35,671 nt of DNA from Caulobacteraceae bacterium (GCA_019748095.1 JAIEQA010000144.1:1-35671); one strand, 5' to 3'. Positions 15,892 to 24,767 are shown, counted from the stretch's first letter. A program made the numbers and translations. Notes: generated by a model from the letters alone, not told the origin.

Positions 15892-17400
15892 TCAGCCCTG
15901 CATGTCTTCCAGTTCCTTGCCCCGCGTTTCCCTGATGATGGCAAGCACGAAGAAGAAGGAGACCAGGGCGCTGGCCGCGTAGAATCCGTAGGTGAGGGTC
16001 AGGCCCAGTCCGGCGGCCATGATCGGGAAGCTCATGGTGATGCCGAAATTGGCGATCCACTGGGCGAAGCCTGAAACCGACAACGCCGAGCCGCGGATCT
16101 GGTTCGGGAACATCTCCCCCAGCATGACCCACATCACCGGGCCCCAGCTGAAGTTGAAGAACATGACGTAGACATTGGCCGCGACCAGCGCCAGCAACCC
16201 CATTTCCGGCGTCAGGTCCAGAAAACTGCTGCCCAGCGTAGTGGTGGCCTCATAGACCGTGCCGTTGTTCAGCACCGTCCCGGCCTCCAGAACCGTCCCC
16301 GTGGCCATGAAGGTGCCGGTCGAGAAGGCGTAGGCCACCAGCCCGAGCGTCAGGGCCATGCCCAGCGATCCGATCAGCAGCATGGGCTTGCGACCGATCC
16401 GGTCGATGACCAGCAGACCGGCGATCACCGCCGCGATGGACAGGGCCCCGGACAGCACATTGATCATCAGGGCGTCGTTTTCGCTCAGCCCAACCGACTG
16501 CCACAGGACCGCGCCGTAGTAGAAGACGATGTTGATGCCGACCAGCTGCTGGAACACGGCCAGACCGATGCCGGCCCAGACGATCATGCGGACGCCGCCC
16601 TTGCTGCGGTCCAGCAGATCCGACAGACGCGGCTTGTGATCCGCCACCAGCGACTGCTGGATCTCGGCGACCTTCTGACCCGCAGCCGTCGGCCCGAACA
16701 GGCGGGCCAGAACCTGGGTGGCCTTTTCGTGTTGCCCCTTGATGACGAGGAAACGCGGGCTCTCGGGGATCAGGAACAGGGCGAAGAAGAACACCACCGC
16801 CGGGATCAGTTCCATCCAGAACATCCAGCGCCAGGCCGTGAAGCCGAGCCAGAACTCGCTGGTCGATCCACCGGCCGCATTGGCCACGAAATAGTTGGCG
16901 AGGAAGGAGAAGAACAGGCCCGAGATAATGGCGATCTGCTGGATCGTCGTCAGCCGTCCGCGCATATGCGCCGGGGCGATCTCCGAGATATAGGCCGGGG
17001 CCATGACGCTGGCGGCCCCCACGGCCAGGCCGCCGAGGATGCGATAGACCACGAACTCGGCCGAACTGGTGGCAATGCCCGACCCCCAGGCGCTGATGAT
17101 GAAGAGTACCGCCGCCAGGATCATCATCGAGCGACGGCCCCAGACGTCTGCCGCGCGTCCGGCGAAGGCCGCCCCGATGGCACAGCCCAGCAGCATGGAG
17201 GCGACATTGAAGCCCGTGCCGACCTCTTCCGAGTTGAAGGCCTGTCGCAGGCCGTCCACGGTGCCGTTGATCACTCCGCTGTCATAGCCGAACAGAAAGC
17301 CGCCGATCGTCGCCACCAGAACGGTGAGGATGACCAGCCCCATATTGGTTTGTTCAGGCACTCCGGCGGAAACCCCGCCTGTTCCGTTCAGATCCGTCAT
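15892..17400 (-). CDS. xylE: Sugar porter MFS transporter, probably D-xylose:H+ symporter
   Basis: Inner-membrane sugar importer of 502 residues with about 12 membrane segments. Sugar-porter signatures are present: GGFLFGYDSGVINGT, GRAADVWGRRSMM (loop 2-3), YISEIAPAHMRGRL, RWMFWMELIPA, PESPRFLV (loop 6-7), QQLVGINIVFYYG and DRIGRKPMLL. The ATG at 17400 has GGAGGACAAG just upstream. It follows xylB by 51 bp in the same operon. Xylose as substrate is inferred from context; related porters also carry glucose or arabinose. The stretch about 365-410 (TGTFMATGTVLEAGTVLNNG) looks like an extended Thr/Gly-rich periplasmic loop, which is less usual. Confidence 0.91.
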   Translation of the reverse strand: MTDLNGTGGVSAGVPEQTNMGLVILTVLVATIGGFLFGYDSGVINGTVDGLRQAFNSEEVGTGFNVASMLLGCAIGAAFAGRAADVWGRRSMMILAAVLFIISAWGSGIATSSAEFVVYRILGGLAVGAASVMAPAYISEIAPAHMRGRLTTIQQIAIISGLFFSFLANYFVANAAGGSTSEFWLGFTAWRWMFWMELIPAVVFFFALFLIPESPRFLVIKGQHEKATQVLARLFGPTAAGQKVAEIQQSLVADHKPRLSDLLDRSKGGVRMIVWAGIGLAVFQQLVGINIVFYYGAVLWQSVGLSENDALMINVLSGALSIAAVIAGLLVIDRIGRKPMLLIGSLGMALTLGLVAYAFSTGTFMATGTVLEAGTVLNNGTVYEATTTLGSSFLDLTPEMGLLALVAANVYVMFFNFSWGPVMWVMLGEMFPNQIRGSALSVSGFAQWIANFGITMSFPIMAAGLGLTLTYGFYAASALVSFFFVLAIIRETRGKELEDMQG

Positions 17401-17451
17401 CCTCTTGTCCTCCCCCTTGGGCTCTTGCGGCCCGATGTGCGGATCGTCGGG

Positions 17452-18210
17452 TCAGCGCCACCCGGCGTCCACGAAATACTCGTGTCCTGTAACAAAGCGT
17501 GCGTCGTCGGACGCGAGGAACAGCGCCATGGCGGCGATGTCCTCCGGCAGGATCCGGCCCTTCAGGCACTGGGCCGCAACGATCTCGGCCTCGCCCTCCG
17601 GCGTGTACCATTTCATCTGCCGGGGCGTTTTGACGTTGCCGGGCACGATACAGGCGACCCGCACGCCGTCGACGCCCAGCTCCCGCGCCAGCGCCCGGGT
17701 CATGCCCTCGATCCCGGCCTTGGCCGTCTCGTAGATCGACAGGTCCGGCAGACCCAGATGCCAGCTGATCGACCCGAGGTTCAGGATGACACCCTTGCCG
17801 GCCTCCCGCATGGCCGGGGCCACAGCCTGGGCGGCGAAATACAGATGCCGCAGGTTCACCGCGATCCGGTCGTCCCAGTATTCGGGCGTGACCTCGCCGA
17901 GGGTATGACGATCGTCATTGGCAGCGTTGTTGATCAGCACCTCGATCGGACCGTGCTCGGCGGCGATCGCCGCCAGATGCGTCTTCAGCGCGGCGATGTC
18001 GGTCAGGTCACAGTGCCGGTAGACCGGCGACGGGAACAGCAGCGACAGCCGGTCTTCCAGCGCGCGCGAATCCGCATCGGCATAGTCAAGGAACACGACC
18101 CGGGCCCCCTGACGGGCGAAGGCTTCTGTGAGCCCCCCTCCGATTCCCGAACCGCCCCCCGTTATGACGACAAGCCTGTTCTTGAGGGACGGATAGACAG
18201 CCTTGCTCAC
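17452..18210 (-). CDS. xylB: D-xylose 1-dehydrogenase, SDR family
   Basis: NAD-dependent oxidation of D-xylose to D-xylonolactone, the first Weimberg step; 252 residues, cytoplasmic. Rossmann motif TGGGSGIG (17-24), NNAA (94-97) and the catalytic set S147, Y160, K164 (GSISW and YETAK). Several stretches match what I remember of Caulobacter XylB almost word for word: YPSLK, VITGGGSGIG, NDDRH, GSISWHLGL, YETAKAGIEGMTRALAREL, VPGNVKT and WYTPEGEA, ending HEYFVDAGWR. The start is a GTG at 18210 sharing GTGA with the xylX stop. The specific function is therefore well supported for an SDR enzyme. Confidence 0.95.
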   Translation of the reverse strand: MSKAVYPSLKNRLVVITGGGSGIGGGLTEAFARQGARVVFLDYADADSRALEDRLSLLFPSPVYRHCDLTDIAALKTHLAAIAAEHGPIEVLINNAANDDRHTLGEVTPEYWDDRIAVNLRHLYFAAQAVAPAMREAGKGVILNLGSISWHLGLPDLSIYETAKAGIEGMTRALARELGVDGVRVACIVPGNVKTPRQMKWYTPEGEAEIVAAQCLKGRILPEDIAAMALFLASDDARFVTGHEYFVDAGWR

Positions 18211-19367
18211 GCAGGTACTCCAAGCAGGCCGCGCGCGGCCAGGTTACGCATCAGTCCGGAAATCCCCAGCATCCAGGGCGGTGCCTGTTCGCTGGTCGTG
18301 ACAGTATTCTCCAGCACGCCCAGCCGGTCAGAGGCGACGCGCACCCGGTCTCCGGGATGGTGGGTAAAGCCCTGCCCCGGCGCATCGCGATCCTGGATCG
18401 GGGCGAACATGGTCCCGAGATACAGGGCGAAACCGTCCGGATACTGGTGGGCGGCTCCCACCGTCTGGCCGATCAATTCCAGCGGATCGCGGCTGATCAG
18501 ACTCATGGAGCTGGACCCGCTCATGACGAAATTGTCGGTCCCGCGCACCTCCAGCGAGATCTCCGCCGAGCGGACATCGTCCATGGTGAAACCATCGTCG
18601 AACAGACGCACGAACGGGCCCAGGGCGGCCGAGGCATTGTTGTCCTTGGCCTTGCCCAGCAAAAGGGCGCTGCGCCCCTCGATGTCTCTCAGATTGACGT
18701 CATTGCCCAGGGTCGCCCCCACCGCGCGGCCGTCGGCCGCACACAGGATGACGACCTCCGGCTCGGGGTTGTTCCAGGCACTGTCGGCCCGGACGCCGAC
18801 AAAGTCGCCCCACCCGACCGACGCCAGCACCGGGGCCTTGGTGAAGATCTCGGCGTCCTTGCCGATGGCGACTTCCAGATACTGGGACCACAGACCGTTG
18901 GCGATCAGGATGTCCTTCAGCAGCATCGCCTCCGCCGAGCCGGGCCGCACGGCCGACAGATCGGCCCCGACGCGTTCGGCCAGCTGTGCCCGGATCTCGT
19001 TGGCCCGCTGGGCGTCGCCCCGGGCGCGCTCCTCAATCACCCGCTCGACGGCCGAGACCGCGAAGGTGACACCCGAGGCCTTCACACACTGCAGGTCCAG
19101 CGGCGACAGCAGATGGGTGGCACCTGCTGACGACGCGTCCCAGGAGACGACGAAATCCATCTCGTCCAGCGGGCCGAGGTCGACACCGGTGGCCTGCAAC
19201 AGACCCGGAGTCGCCACAGCGTCCGCCGTCGTCGGGGCAAAGCCAGAGATATCCAGCACGCGGCCGCCGCGCACCAGAACCGGTGTCGGGCCGTCCGGCA
19301 ATGCGATCCGACCCAGCAGAAGCGCCTCGCGCCAGTCGGCTGGCAGATGTTCCGTTACGCCCGTCAT
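18207..19367 (-). CDS. xylX: 2-keto-3-deoxy-D-xylonate dehydratase, FAH family
   Basis: Converts 2-keto-3-deoxy-xylonate to 2-oxoglutarate semialdehyde, the fourth Weimberg step; 386 residues, cytoplasmic. The C-terminal fumarylacetoacetase-like fold carries NPEPEVVIL (metal-binding glutamates) and LGNDVNLRDIEGR (metal-binding aspartate). The N-terminal third is the extra segment usual for XylX. The ATG at 19367 follows GGCGGGGAAAC. As first gene of the minus-strand xyl operon it lies directly behind a TAGCGCTA operator and a TTGACA promoter. The length and gene order agree with the Caulobacter enzyme; the call would be weaker without the neighbours. Confidence 0.93.
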   Translation of the reverse strand: MTGVTEHLPADWREALLLGRIALPDGPTPVLVRGGRVLDISGFAPTTADAVATPGLLQATGVDLGPLDEMDFVVSWDASSAGATHLLSPLDLQCVKASGVTFAVSAVERVIEERARGDAQRANEIRAQLAERVGADLSAVRPGSAEAMLLKDILIANGLWSQYLEVAIGKDAEIFTKAPVLASVGWGDFVGVRADSAWNNPEPEVVILCAADGRAVGATLGNDVNLRDIEGRSALLLGKAKDNNASAALGPFVRLFDDGFTMDDVRSAEISLEVRGTDNFVMSGSSSMSLISRDPLELIGQTVGAAHQYPDGFALYLGTMFAPIQDRDAPGQGFTHHPGDRVRVASDRLGVLENTVTTSEQAPPWMLGISGLMRNLAARGLLGVPA

Positions 19368-19406
19368 GTTTCCCCGCCAGGGCCTTCAGCGGCCCGGTCA
19401 TCTTCT

Positions 19407-19419
19407 GGTAGCGCTATCA
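19407..19419. promoter_or_regulatory. XylR-type operator in front of xylX
   Basis: GGTAGCGCTATCA, the reverse complement of TGATAGCGCTACC found at 21931 and 33995. It overlaps the proposed -10 of the xylX promoter, a position suited to repression. The TAGCGCTACC core resembles the operator in the Caulobacter xylose promoter as I remember it. Confidence 0.8.
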
Positions 19420-19443
19420 TCCGGGAACCGGCACCCCTGTCAA
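19416..19443 (-). promoter_or_regulatory. Putative xylX operon promoter
   Basis: Minus-strand TTGACA (19443-19438) is 16 bp from GATGAT (19421-19416). The start would fall near 19409, within or beside the operator, about 42 bases before the xylX ATG. The -35 lies across the loop of the upstream gene's terminator hairpin. Confidence 0.55.
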
Positions 19444-19458
19444 GCAGGGATGCCGGTT
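19426..19458 (-). terminator. Hairpin terminator of the GH3 beta-xylosidase gene
   Basis: AACCGGCACCCCTG (19426-19439) and CAGGGATGCCGGTT (19445-19458) pair over 14 positions with one mismatch around the loop TCAAG, five bases past the GH3 stop. There is no clear T-run. The loop and its edge carry the TTGACA of the next promoter. Confidence 0.65.
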
Positions 19459-19463
19459 TCACT

Positions 19464-21893
19464 TCAGGCTGACACGGTCAGGGTGACGGACTTCAGCTCG
19501 CGCGAGTTGGGACCTGCACTCAGGGTGAAGGTGCCGGGCTCGACGATCCGGTGCATATCCTCGTCCCAGAGCGACAGATCGCGCGGTGTGATCTCGAACG
19601 ACACCGTCGTCCGGGCCCCCGGCTCCAGCGTCACCCGCTCGAAATGCTTCAGCTCCAGCACGGGGCGAGTAATCGAGGCGTGGTCGTCGCGGACATACAG
19701 CTGGACCACCTCGTCGCCGGCCCGCGATCCGGTGTTGGTCACATCCACCTCGACCCGGACGTGCTCGAACCGCCCGATAGTGGCCTTGGCCAGCCGCGGG
19801 GCCGACAGGTCGAAGGTCGTGTAGGACAGGCCGAAACCGAACGGATACAGCGGGCTGGTCTCGTCGAACAGATAGCCCCGGCGCGAGGTCGGCTTGTGAT
19901 TGTAGAAGATCGGCAGCTGGCCGACGTTGCGCGCGATCGACACCGGCAGCTTGCCGCCCGGATTGACCTTGCCGAACAGGACGTCGGCCACGGCATGGCC
20001 CGTCTCCTGCCCCAGGTACCAGCCCTCGACCAAAGCGTCCGCCTGTTCCGCCAGAAGATTGACCGACAGCGGCCGGCCGTTCAGCAGCACCACCACCGTG
20101 GGCTTGCCCAGGGCGAAGATCGCCCGGGCCAGATCATTCTGCTGGCCGATCAGGTCCAGCGAGGCCCGGTCACCCAGATGGTTGTCCGCCCAGGCTTCAC
20201 GGCTGGTCTGTTCATTGTCCCCCAGCACCATGACGATGGTGTCGCAGGTCCGGGCCGTGGCCACGGCCTCCTCGATCAGGCGTGCATTGACCTCGGGCGG
20301 GACCAGATCGACCGGATCGGCGCTCCACGACCGGCTCTCGGTGATGCGGACCGCCTCGGCGTATTCGACCTCGAACCGGCCTCCGGCCGCCGCCTGCAGA
20401 CCCTCCAGCACGCTGACGACGTGGCGCGGCACATCGCTGTAGCCGCCGATCGGCGTATCGCGCGCATGGGTCCCCAGCACCGCCAGCCGGCGGATGCGGG
20501 CCGGATCCAGGGGCAGAACGCCCTTGTCGTTCTTGAGCAGGGTGATCGCCCTCTGGGCCGACTTGCGCGCCAGGGCGATGGCGTCCGGCGTCTCGGTCAG
20601 GGCGTCGGCCCGGCGCGGGTCGACGTAGGGGGTTTCGAACACTCCGGCGAGGAACTTCATCGTCAGCAGCCGCCGGACCGCCGCGTCGATATCGGCGATG
20701 TCGACCCGGCCGTCGCGGACCATCTCGGGCAGTTTGATATAGCCTTCGCCGTCCGGCAGCTCGATATCGACGCCGGCCTCCAGCGCCCGCGCCGCAGCCT
20801 CCTCGACGGTCCGGAACATCCTGTGTCGCGTGTTCAGCTCGCGGATGGCGAAATAGTCGCTGACCACGGCACCGCGGAAGCCCCACTCCTCGCGCAGCAC
20901 ATCGTGCAACAGCCAGCGGCTGGCGTGGGAGGGTACACCGTCGATCTCGTTGTAGGACGCCATGACGGCCATGACGGGCAGTTCGGTGACGGCCCGCTCG
21001 AACGGCGGGAAGAAATTCTCTCGCAGGATCCGTTCCGAGATATTCGCCGGTCCGACGTTGGTGCCGTTCTCCGGCTGGCCGTGCCCGGTCATATGCTTCA
21101 GCGTCACCATCACCTTGTCAGGTGCCAGCGGCAGGTATTCACCCTGGAATCCGCGGATGGAGGCCAGCCCCATTTCCGCGACCAGATGCGGGTCCTCGCC
21201 ATAGGTCTCCTCGATCCGGCCCCACCGGGGGTCACGCGCCACATCGACCACCGGGGCCAGGGCCAGCTGGGCACCCCGGGCCCGCATCTCGCGCGCCGCG
21301 ACCGAGAAACACTGCTCGACCAGCGCCGGATCCCAGGTCGAGGCCAGGGCGATCGATTGCGGGAAACTGGTCGCGCCGCGCGCGACATAGCCGTGCAGCG
21401 CCTCTTCATGCAGCAGCAGCGGAATGCCCAGCCTGGTGTTCTCGATGGCCCAGCGCTGGGCGGCGTTGACGTACTCCGCCGTCTCGCGGCCAGTGCGGTT
21501 GACCGCCTCGGCCGCAGCACCCGCCGCACCGTTCTGGCTGGGATCGACGCCGCGCTTGTCCTGCGGCCGCGAGATCTGGCCCAGACCATGCGGGAAGGCT
21601 TCGGAGGCACGGGCGGCCACGAAGTCACCCGCCGCATTCTGGATCAGACCCTTGCCCTCCCAGATGCCGATCATCTGGGCGACCTTCTCCTCAACCGACA
21701 TCCGCCGGAGCAGGTCCTCGACCCGCCGCTCAACGGGCTGGGAGGCATCGCGATAGATCGCGTCACGCGGCGGTTTTTCCGTCTCCTGGGCCGAGGCGAC
21801 GCCCCGTGTTGCCGCCAGGGCAAAGGCCGAAACGAAACTGGCGAGCACCGTCCGACGACCGAGCGTCAGGGTTCCCGTTGGTGGATTGGTCAT
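19464..21893 (-). CDS. GH3 beta-xylosidase/beta-glucosidase, Tat-exported
   Basis: Retaining exo-hydrolase of beta-linked oligosaccharides; with a xyl operator in front of it, xylo-oligosaccharide to xylose is the likely reaction. It has 809 residues. The N-terminus GRRTVLASFVSAFALAA is a twin-arginine signal, so the protein should fold before export to the periplasm. The GH3 N-domain shows DPRWGR, EDPHLVAEMG, KHMTGHGQPENGTN, ASYNEIDGVPSH and VVSDYFAI, where D is the expected nucleophile. The second domain has TIVMVLGDNEQTSREAW, and a fibronectin-III-like tail carries YPFGFGLSYTTF and VQLYVRDD. The ATG at 21893 follows AGGGAGGA. Specificity between xylose and glucose cannot be read directly. 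Confidence 0.92.
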   Translation of the reverse strand: MTNPPTGTLTLGRRTVLASFVSAFALAATRGVASAQETEKPPRDAIYRDASQPVERRVEDLLRRMSVEEKVAQMIGIWEGKGLIQNAAGDFVAARASEAFPHGLGQISRPQDKRGVDPSQNGAAGAAAEAVNRTGRETAEYVNAAQRWAIENTRLGIPLLLHEEALHGYVARGATSFPQSIALASTWDPALVEQCFSVAAREMRARGAQLALAPVVDVARDPRWGRIEETYGEDPHLVAEMGLASIRGFQGEYLPLAPDKVMVTLKHMTGHGQPENGTNVGPANISERILRENFFPPFERAVTELPVMAVMASYNEIDGVPSHASRWLLHDVLREEWGFRGAVVSDYFAIRELNTRHRMFRTVEEAAARALEAGVDIELPDGEGYIKLPEMVRDGRVDIADIDAAVRRLLTMKFLAGVFETPYVDPRRADALTETPDAIALARKSAQRAITLLKNDKGVLPLDPARIRRLAVLGTHARDTPIGGYSDVPRHVVSVLEGLQAAAGGRFEVEYAEAVRITESRSWSADPVDLVPPEVNARLIEEAVATARTCDTIVMVLGDNEQTSREAWADNHLGDRASLDLIGQQNDLARAIFALGKPTVVVLLNGRPLSVNLLAEQADALVEGWYLGQETGHAVADVLFGKVNPGGKLPVSIARNVGQLPIFYNHKPTSRRGYLFDETSPLYPFGFGLSYTTFDLSAPRLAKATIGRFEHVRVEVDVTNTGSRAGDEVVQLYVRDDHASITRPVLELKHFERVTLEPGARTTVSFEITPRDLSLWDEDMHRIVEPGTFTLSAGPNSRELKSVTLTVSA

Positions 21894-21930
21894 GTGCAGT
21901 CCTCCCTGATCTCGCCGGTTGATCCCGCGA

Positions 21931-21943
21931 TGATAGCGCTACC
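21931..21943. promoter_or_regulatory. XylR-type operator in front of the GH3 gene
   Basis: TGATAGCGCTACC, identical to the site at 33995 and to the reverse complement of 19407-19419. It lies just downstream of the proposed -10 of the GH3 promoter. It is also upstream of the divergent gntR gene, which it could influence. Confidence 0.8.
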
Positions 21944-21946
21944 ACA

Positions 21947-21975
21947 CGATAGGCCGGGATTTCTCAAACGGTCAA
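21947..21975 (-). promoter_or_regulatory. Putative GH3 promoter
   Basis: Minus-strand TTGACC (21975-21970) is 17 bp from CTATCG (21952-21947). The start would lie at about 21940, inside the TGATAGCGCTACC operator. Confidence 0.45.
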
Positions 21976-22023
21976 CGCCAATGATCGGCTATAGGGAAAC
22001 GTTGCTGTCATCCCAGGTCGTCC

Positions 22024-22800
22024 ATGCCCGTCCCTGCACCCGCGCCGTCCCTCCGTCACCCGAGAGCGGGTGCCGAACGCCTCCACGGTGCCATCGCCCG
22101 AAACCTGGGTGTGGCCATCGTTTCCGGCCTGCATCAGCCGGGCGACATTCTCGGCAATGAGATCGAACTCAGCGAACAGCTGGCCGTGTCGCGCAGCGCC
22201 TATCGCGAAGCCATCCGCATCCTCTCGGCCAAGGGTCTGGTCGAAAGCCGGCCCCGCACAGGCACCCGGGTCCTGCCCATGGACCGCTGGAACCTGCTGG
22301 ATTCCGATGTCCTGTCCTGGTTCTTCGAGTCCGAGCCCAGCCCCGTGATCGTCAACGGCCTGTTCGAGTTGCGGATGATCATCGAACCCGCTGCCGCCGC
22401 CCTGGCCGCCGTCCGTCGCTCGGACGAGGAACTGGCCCGGATGCGGACGGCCCTTGAGATCATGGAGCGCAAGACCCTCAAGACCGAGGCCGGCCAGTCC
22501 GCCGACCGCGACTTCCATCAGGCCGTCCTGACGGCCACCGGCAATCCCCCGCTGGTCAGCCTCGCCTCCACCATCGGGGCCAGCGTGCGCTGGACCACCC
22601 TGTACAAGCAGCGCAAGCGCCGCCTTCCGCCGGACCCCATGCCGGAACACTGGGCCGTGTTCGAGGCCATCGCCGCCAGCGACCCGGAAGGTGCCCGCGC
22701 CGCCATGCAGGCCCTCGTCGCCCATGCCCTCGAACAGATCGCAGGCCCTACGGGCCCGAAGTCCGCCCGATCGGTTGCAGTTGCGCGAGCCCTCCGCTAA
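22024..22800 (+). CDS. GntR-family regulator, FadR/FCD subgroup
   Basis: Transcriptional regulator of 258 residues. The winged helix-turn-helix occupies about 15-80 ([53 protein letters not shown]). An FCD ligand-binding domain follows ([52 protein letters not shown]). FadR-type proteins usually sense small acids, so xylonate or a later pathway acid is a reasonable inducer; this is inference. The gene diverges from the GH3 gene and precedes xylD by 34 bp, probably in one transcript. The ATG at 22024 has only a weak ribosome site. GCTATAGG at 21988-21995 may be its -10. Confidence 0.9.
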   Translation: MPVPAPAPSLRHPRAGAERLHGAIARNLGVAIVSGLHQPGDILGNEIELSEQLAVSRSAYREAIRILSAKGLVESRPRTGTRVLPMDRWNLLDSDVLSWFFESEPSPVIVNGLFELRMIIEPAAAALAAVRRSDEELARMRTALEIMERKTLKTEAGQSADRDFHQAVLTATGNPPLVSLASTIGASVRWTTLYKQRKRRLPPDPMPEHWAVFEAIAASDPEGARAAMQALVAHALEQIAGPTGPKSARSVAVARALR

Positions 22801-22801
22801 T

Positions 22802-22821
22802 TGTCTGAGTAATATCGGACA
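22802..22821. promoter_or_regulatory. Inverted repeat between gntR and xylD, candidate GntR operator
   Basis: TGTCTGA and TCGGACA form an inverted repeat with one mismatch around GTAATA. The spacer overlaps TAATAT (22810-22815), a possible -10 for xylD. Arm length suits a FadR-type dimer. A related string, TTGTCGGAC, lies near 15870 just upstream of xylA. Confidence 0.4.
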
Positions 22822-22834
22822 GAAGACTGCCTCA

Positions 22835-24619
22835 ATGACCAAACCGCTTCGCTCCCGCGCCTGGTTCGACAATCCCGCGAACCCGGACATGACGGCCCTG
22901 TATCTGGAGCGGTACCTCAACTACGGCCTGACGCTGGAGGAACTGCGGTCAGGCAAGCCCATCATCGGCATCGCCCAGACCGGCTCGGACCTCAGTCCCT
23001 GCAACCGCCACCACATCGAACTGGCCAAGCGGGCACGTGAGGGCATCCGCGAGGCCGGCGGCATCGCGCTGGAGTTCCCGGTCCATCCCATCCAGGAGAC
23101 CGGCAAGCGCCCCACAGCCGGGCTGGACCGCAACCTCGCCTATCTGGGTCTGGTCGAGCTTCTGTACGGCTATCCCATCGACGGGGTCATCCTGACCATC
23201 GGCTGCGACAAGACTACGCCGGCCTGCCTGATGGCCGCCGCGACCGTGAACATCCCCGCCATCGCCCTGTCCGTCGGCCCCATGCTGAACGGTTGGCACA
23301 AGGGCGAGCGCGTCGGCTCGGGCACCATCATCTGGAAGGCCCGCGAGATGATGGCCGCCGGCGAGCTGGACTATGAGGGCTTCATCAACCTCGTCGCCAC
23401 CTCCGCCCCCTCGGTCGGCTATTGCAACACCATGGGCACGGCCACGACCATGAACTCCCTGGCCGAGGCCCTGGGCATGTCGCTGCCCGGCTCGGCCGCC
23501 ATCCCGGCCCCCTATCGCGAACGCCCCCAGGTCGCCTACCAGACCGGCAAGCGGATCGTTGAAATGGTGCATGAGGACCTCAAGCCCTCCGACATCCTGA
23601 CGCCCGACGCCTTCCACAATGCCATCGTGGTCAACTCGGCCATCGGCGGCTCGACCAATGCCCCGGTCCACATCGTGGCCCTGGCCCGTCACGTCGGCCT
23701 CGATGTGCCGCTGCAGGACTGGGAGACCCACGGCCACAAGGTCCCGCTGCTGGTCAACCTCCAGCCCGCCGGCACCTATCTGGGCGAGGACTTCCACCAG
23801 GCCGGCGGCGTCCCCGCCGTGGTCGCCGAACTGATGCGCCATGACCTGATCCGCGAAGGGGCGATGACCGTCAACGGCCGCACCATCGGCAACAACTGCC
23901 GCACCGCCCCGACCATCCTGCCCGACGTCATCCGCACCTTCGAGACCGCCCTGGTCGAGGACGCCGGCTTCCTGGTGCTCAGCGGCAATGTCTTCGACAG
24001 CGCCATCATGAAGACCAGCGTGATCGCCCCCGACTTCCGGGCACGCTATCTTTCCAACCCCGACGATCCCGATGCCTTCGAGGGCACGGTGGTCGTGTTC
24101 GACGGCTCGGACGACTACCACCACCGCATCGACGACCCGTCCCAGGGCATCGACGAGAACTCCATCCTGGTCATGCGCGGAGCCGGACCTGTGGGCCATC
24201 CCGGCGCGGCCGAGGTCGTCAACATGCGGCCCCCCGCCGCCCTGATCAAACGGGGCATCACCGCCCTGCCCTGTATCGGCGACGGTCGCCAGTCGGGCAC
24301 GTCCGGCTCGCCCTCGATCCTCAATGGCTCGCCCGAGGCTGCCACCGGTGGCAATGTCGCCCTGCTGCGCAACGGCGACCGGCTGCGGGTCGACCTCGGC
24401 AAGCGGCGCGTCGATGTCCTGCTCGACCCGGCCGAGATGGCACGTCGCCGGGCCGAGCTGGATGCCGCGGGCGGCTATGCCTTCCCCGCCTCCCAGACCC
24501 CGTGGCAGGAGATCCAGCGGTCCATGGTGACCGAGCTGGAGAACGGTGCCGTCCTGGCGCCCGCCGTCCGCTATCACCGGATCATCGACACCCACGGCCT
24601 GCCGCGCGACAACCACTGA
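22835..24619 (+). CDS. xylD: D-xylonate dehydratase, IlvD/Edd family
   Basis: Dehydrates D-xylonate to 2-keto-3-deoxy-xylonate, the third Weimberg step; cytoplasmic iron-sulfur enzyme of 594 residues, the usual length of Caulobacter XylD. Cluster-ligand cysteines are all present: C56 (SPCNRHH), C124 (GCDKTTP) and C197 (YCNTMGTA). [13 protein letters not shown] and [17 protein letters not shown] are also diagnostic. The ATG at 22835 is chosen because [13 protein letters not shown] begins the conserved protein; the frame is open upstream through gntR out of phase. The ribosome site is weak (AGAAGA). It is separated from the other xyl genes, which lie on the opposite strand beyond the GH3 gene. 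Confidence 0.95.
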   Translation: MTKPLRSRAWFDNPANPDMTALYLERYLNYGLTLEELRSGKPIIGIAQTGSDLSPCNRHHIELAKRAREGIREAGGIALEFPVHPIQETGKRPTAGLDRNLAYLGLVELLYGYPIDGVILTIGCDKTTPACLMAAATVNIPAIALSVGPMLNGWHKGERVGSGTIIWKAREMMAAGELDYEGFINLVATSAPSVGYCNTMGTATTMNSLAEALGMSLPGSAAIPAPYRERPQVAYQTGKRIVEMVHEDLKPSDILTPDAFHNAIVVNSAIGGSTNAPVHIVALARHVGLDVPLQDWETHGHKVPLLVNLQPAGTYLGEDFHQAGGVPAVVAELMRHDLIREGAMTVNGRTIGNNCRTAPTILPDVIRTFETALVEDAGFLVLSGNVFDSAIMKTSVIAPDFRARYLSNPDDPDAFEGTVVVFDGSDDYHHRIDDPSQGIDENSILVMRGAGPVGHPGAAEVVNMRPPAALIKRGITALPCIGDGRQSGTSGSPSILNGSPEAATGGNVALLRNGDRLRVDLGKRRVDVLLDPAEMARRRAELDAAGGYAFPASQTPWQEIQRSMVTELENGAVLAPAVRYHRIIDTHGLPRDNH

Positions 24620-24623
24620 CGCC

Positions 24624-24655
24624 CTGTCCGACCCTGCAGGCTCAGGGTCGGACAG
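24624..24655 (+). terminator. Terminator after xylD
   Basis: CTGTCCGACCCTG (24624-24636) and CAGGGTCGGACAG (24643-24655) are a perfect 13-bp stem around CAGGCT, four bases past the xylD stop. No long T-run follows, as is common in GC-rich alphaproteobacteria. Confidence 0.8.
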
Positions 24656-24670
24656 ATGGTCTCACCTCAT

Positions 24671-24684
24671 TGACAGCGTTGTCA
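24671..24684. promoter_or_regulatory. LacI-like operator overlapping a -35 of the lipoprotein GH3 gene
   Basis: TGACA-GCGT-TGTCA is a 5-bp inverted repeat whose left arm is part of TTGACA (24670-24675), a possible -35 about 100 bases before the GH3 start. GCAGATGG (24691-24698) is a weak -10. It differs from the TAGCGCTA operators, so a different repressor is expected; none is encoded next to it. Confidence 0.4.
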
Positions 24685-24767
24685 TCCCCGGCAGATGGCG
24701 TTACCGATAGGTCGTCATGCTGAAAGAGCGGCGCCCGGCCGCCTCCCCCGACACGACAGGAAACGCC

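Noticed and set aside
16636..19824. Plus-strand open frame of about 1062 codons
   Set aside because: It is antisense to the transporter, xylB, xylX and the end of GH3, all of which have clear families. Long antisense frames are expected at this GC content.
19551..22160. Plus-strand open frame of about 869 codons
   Set aside because: Antisense to the GH3 beta-xylosidase gene and running past its start; no domain is visible.
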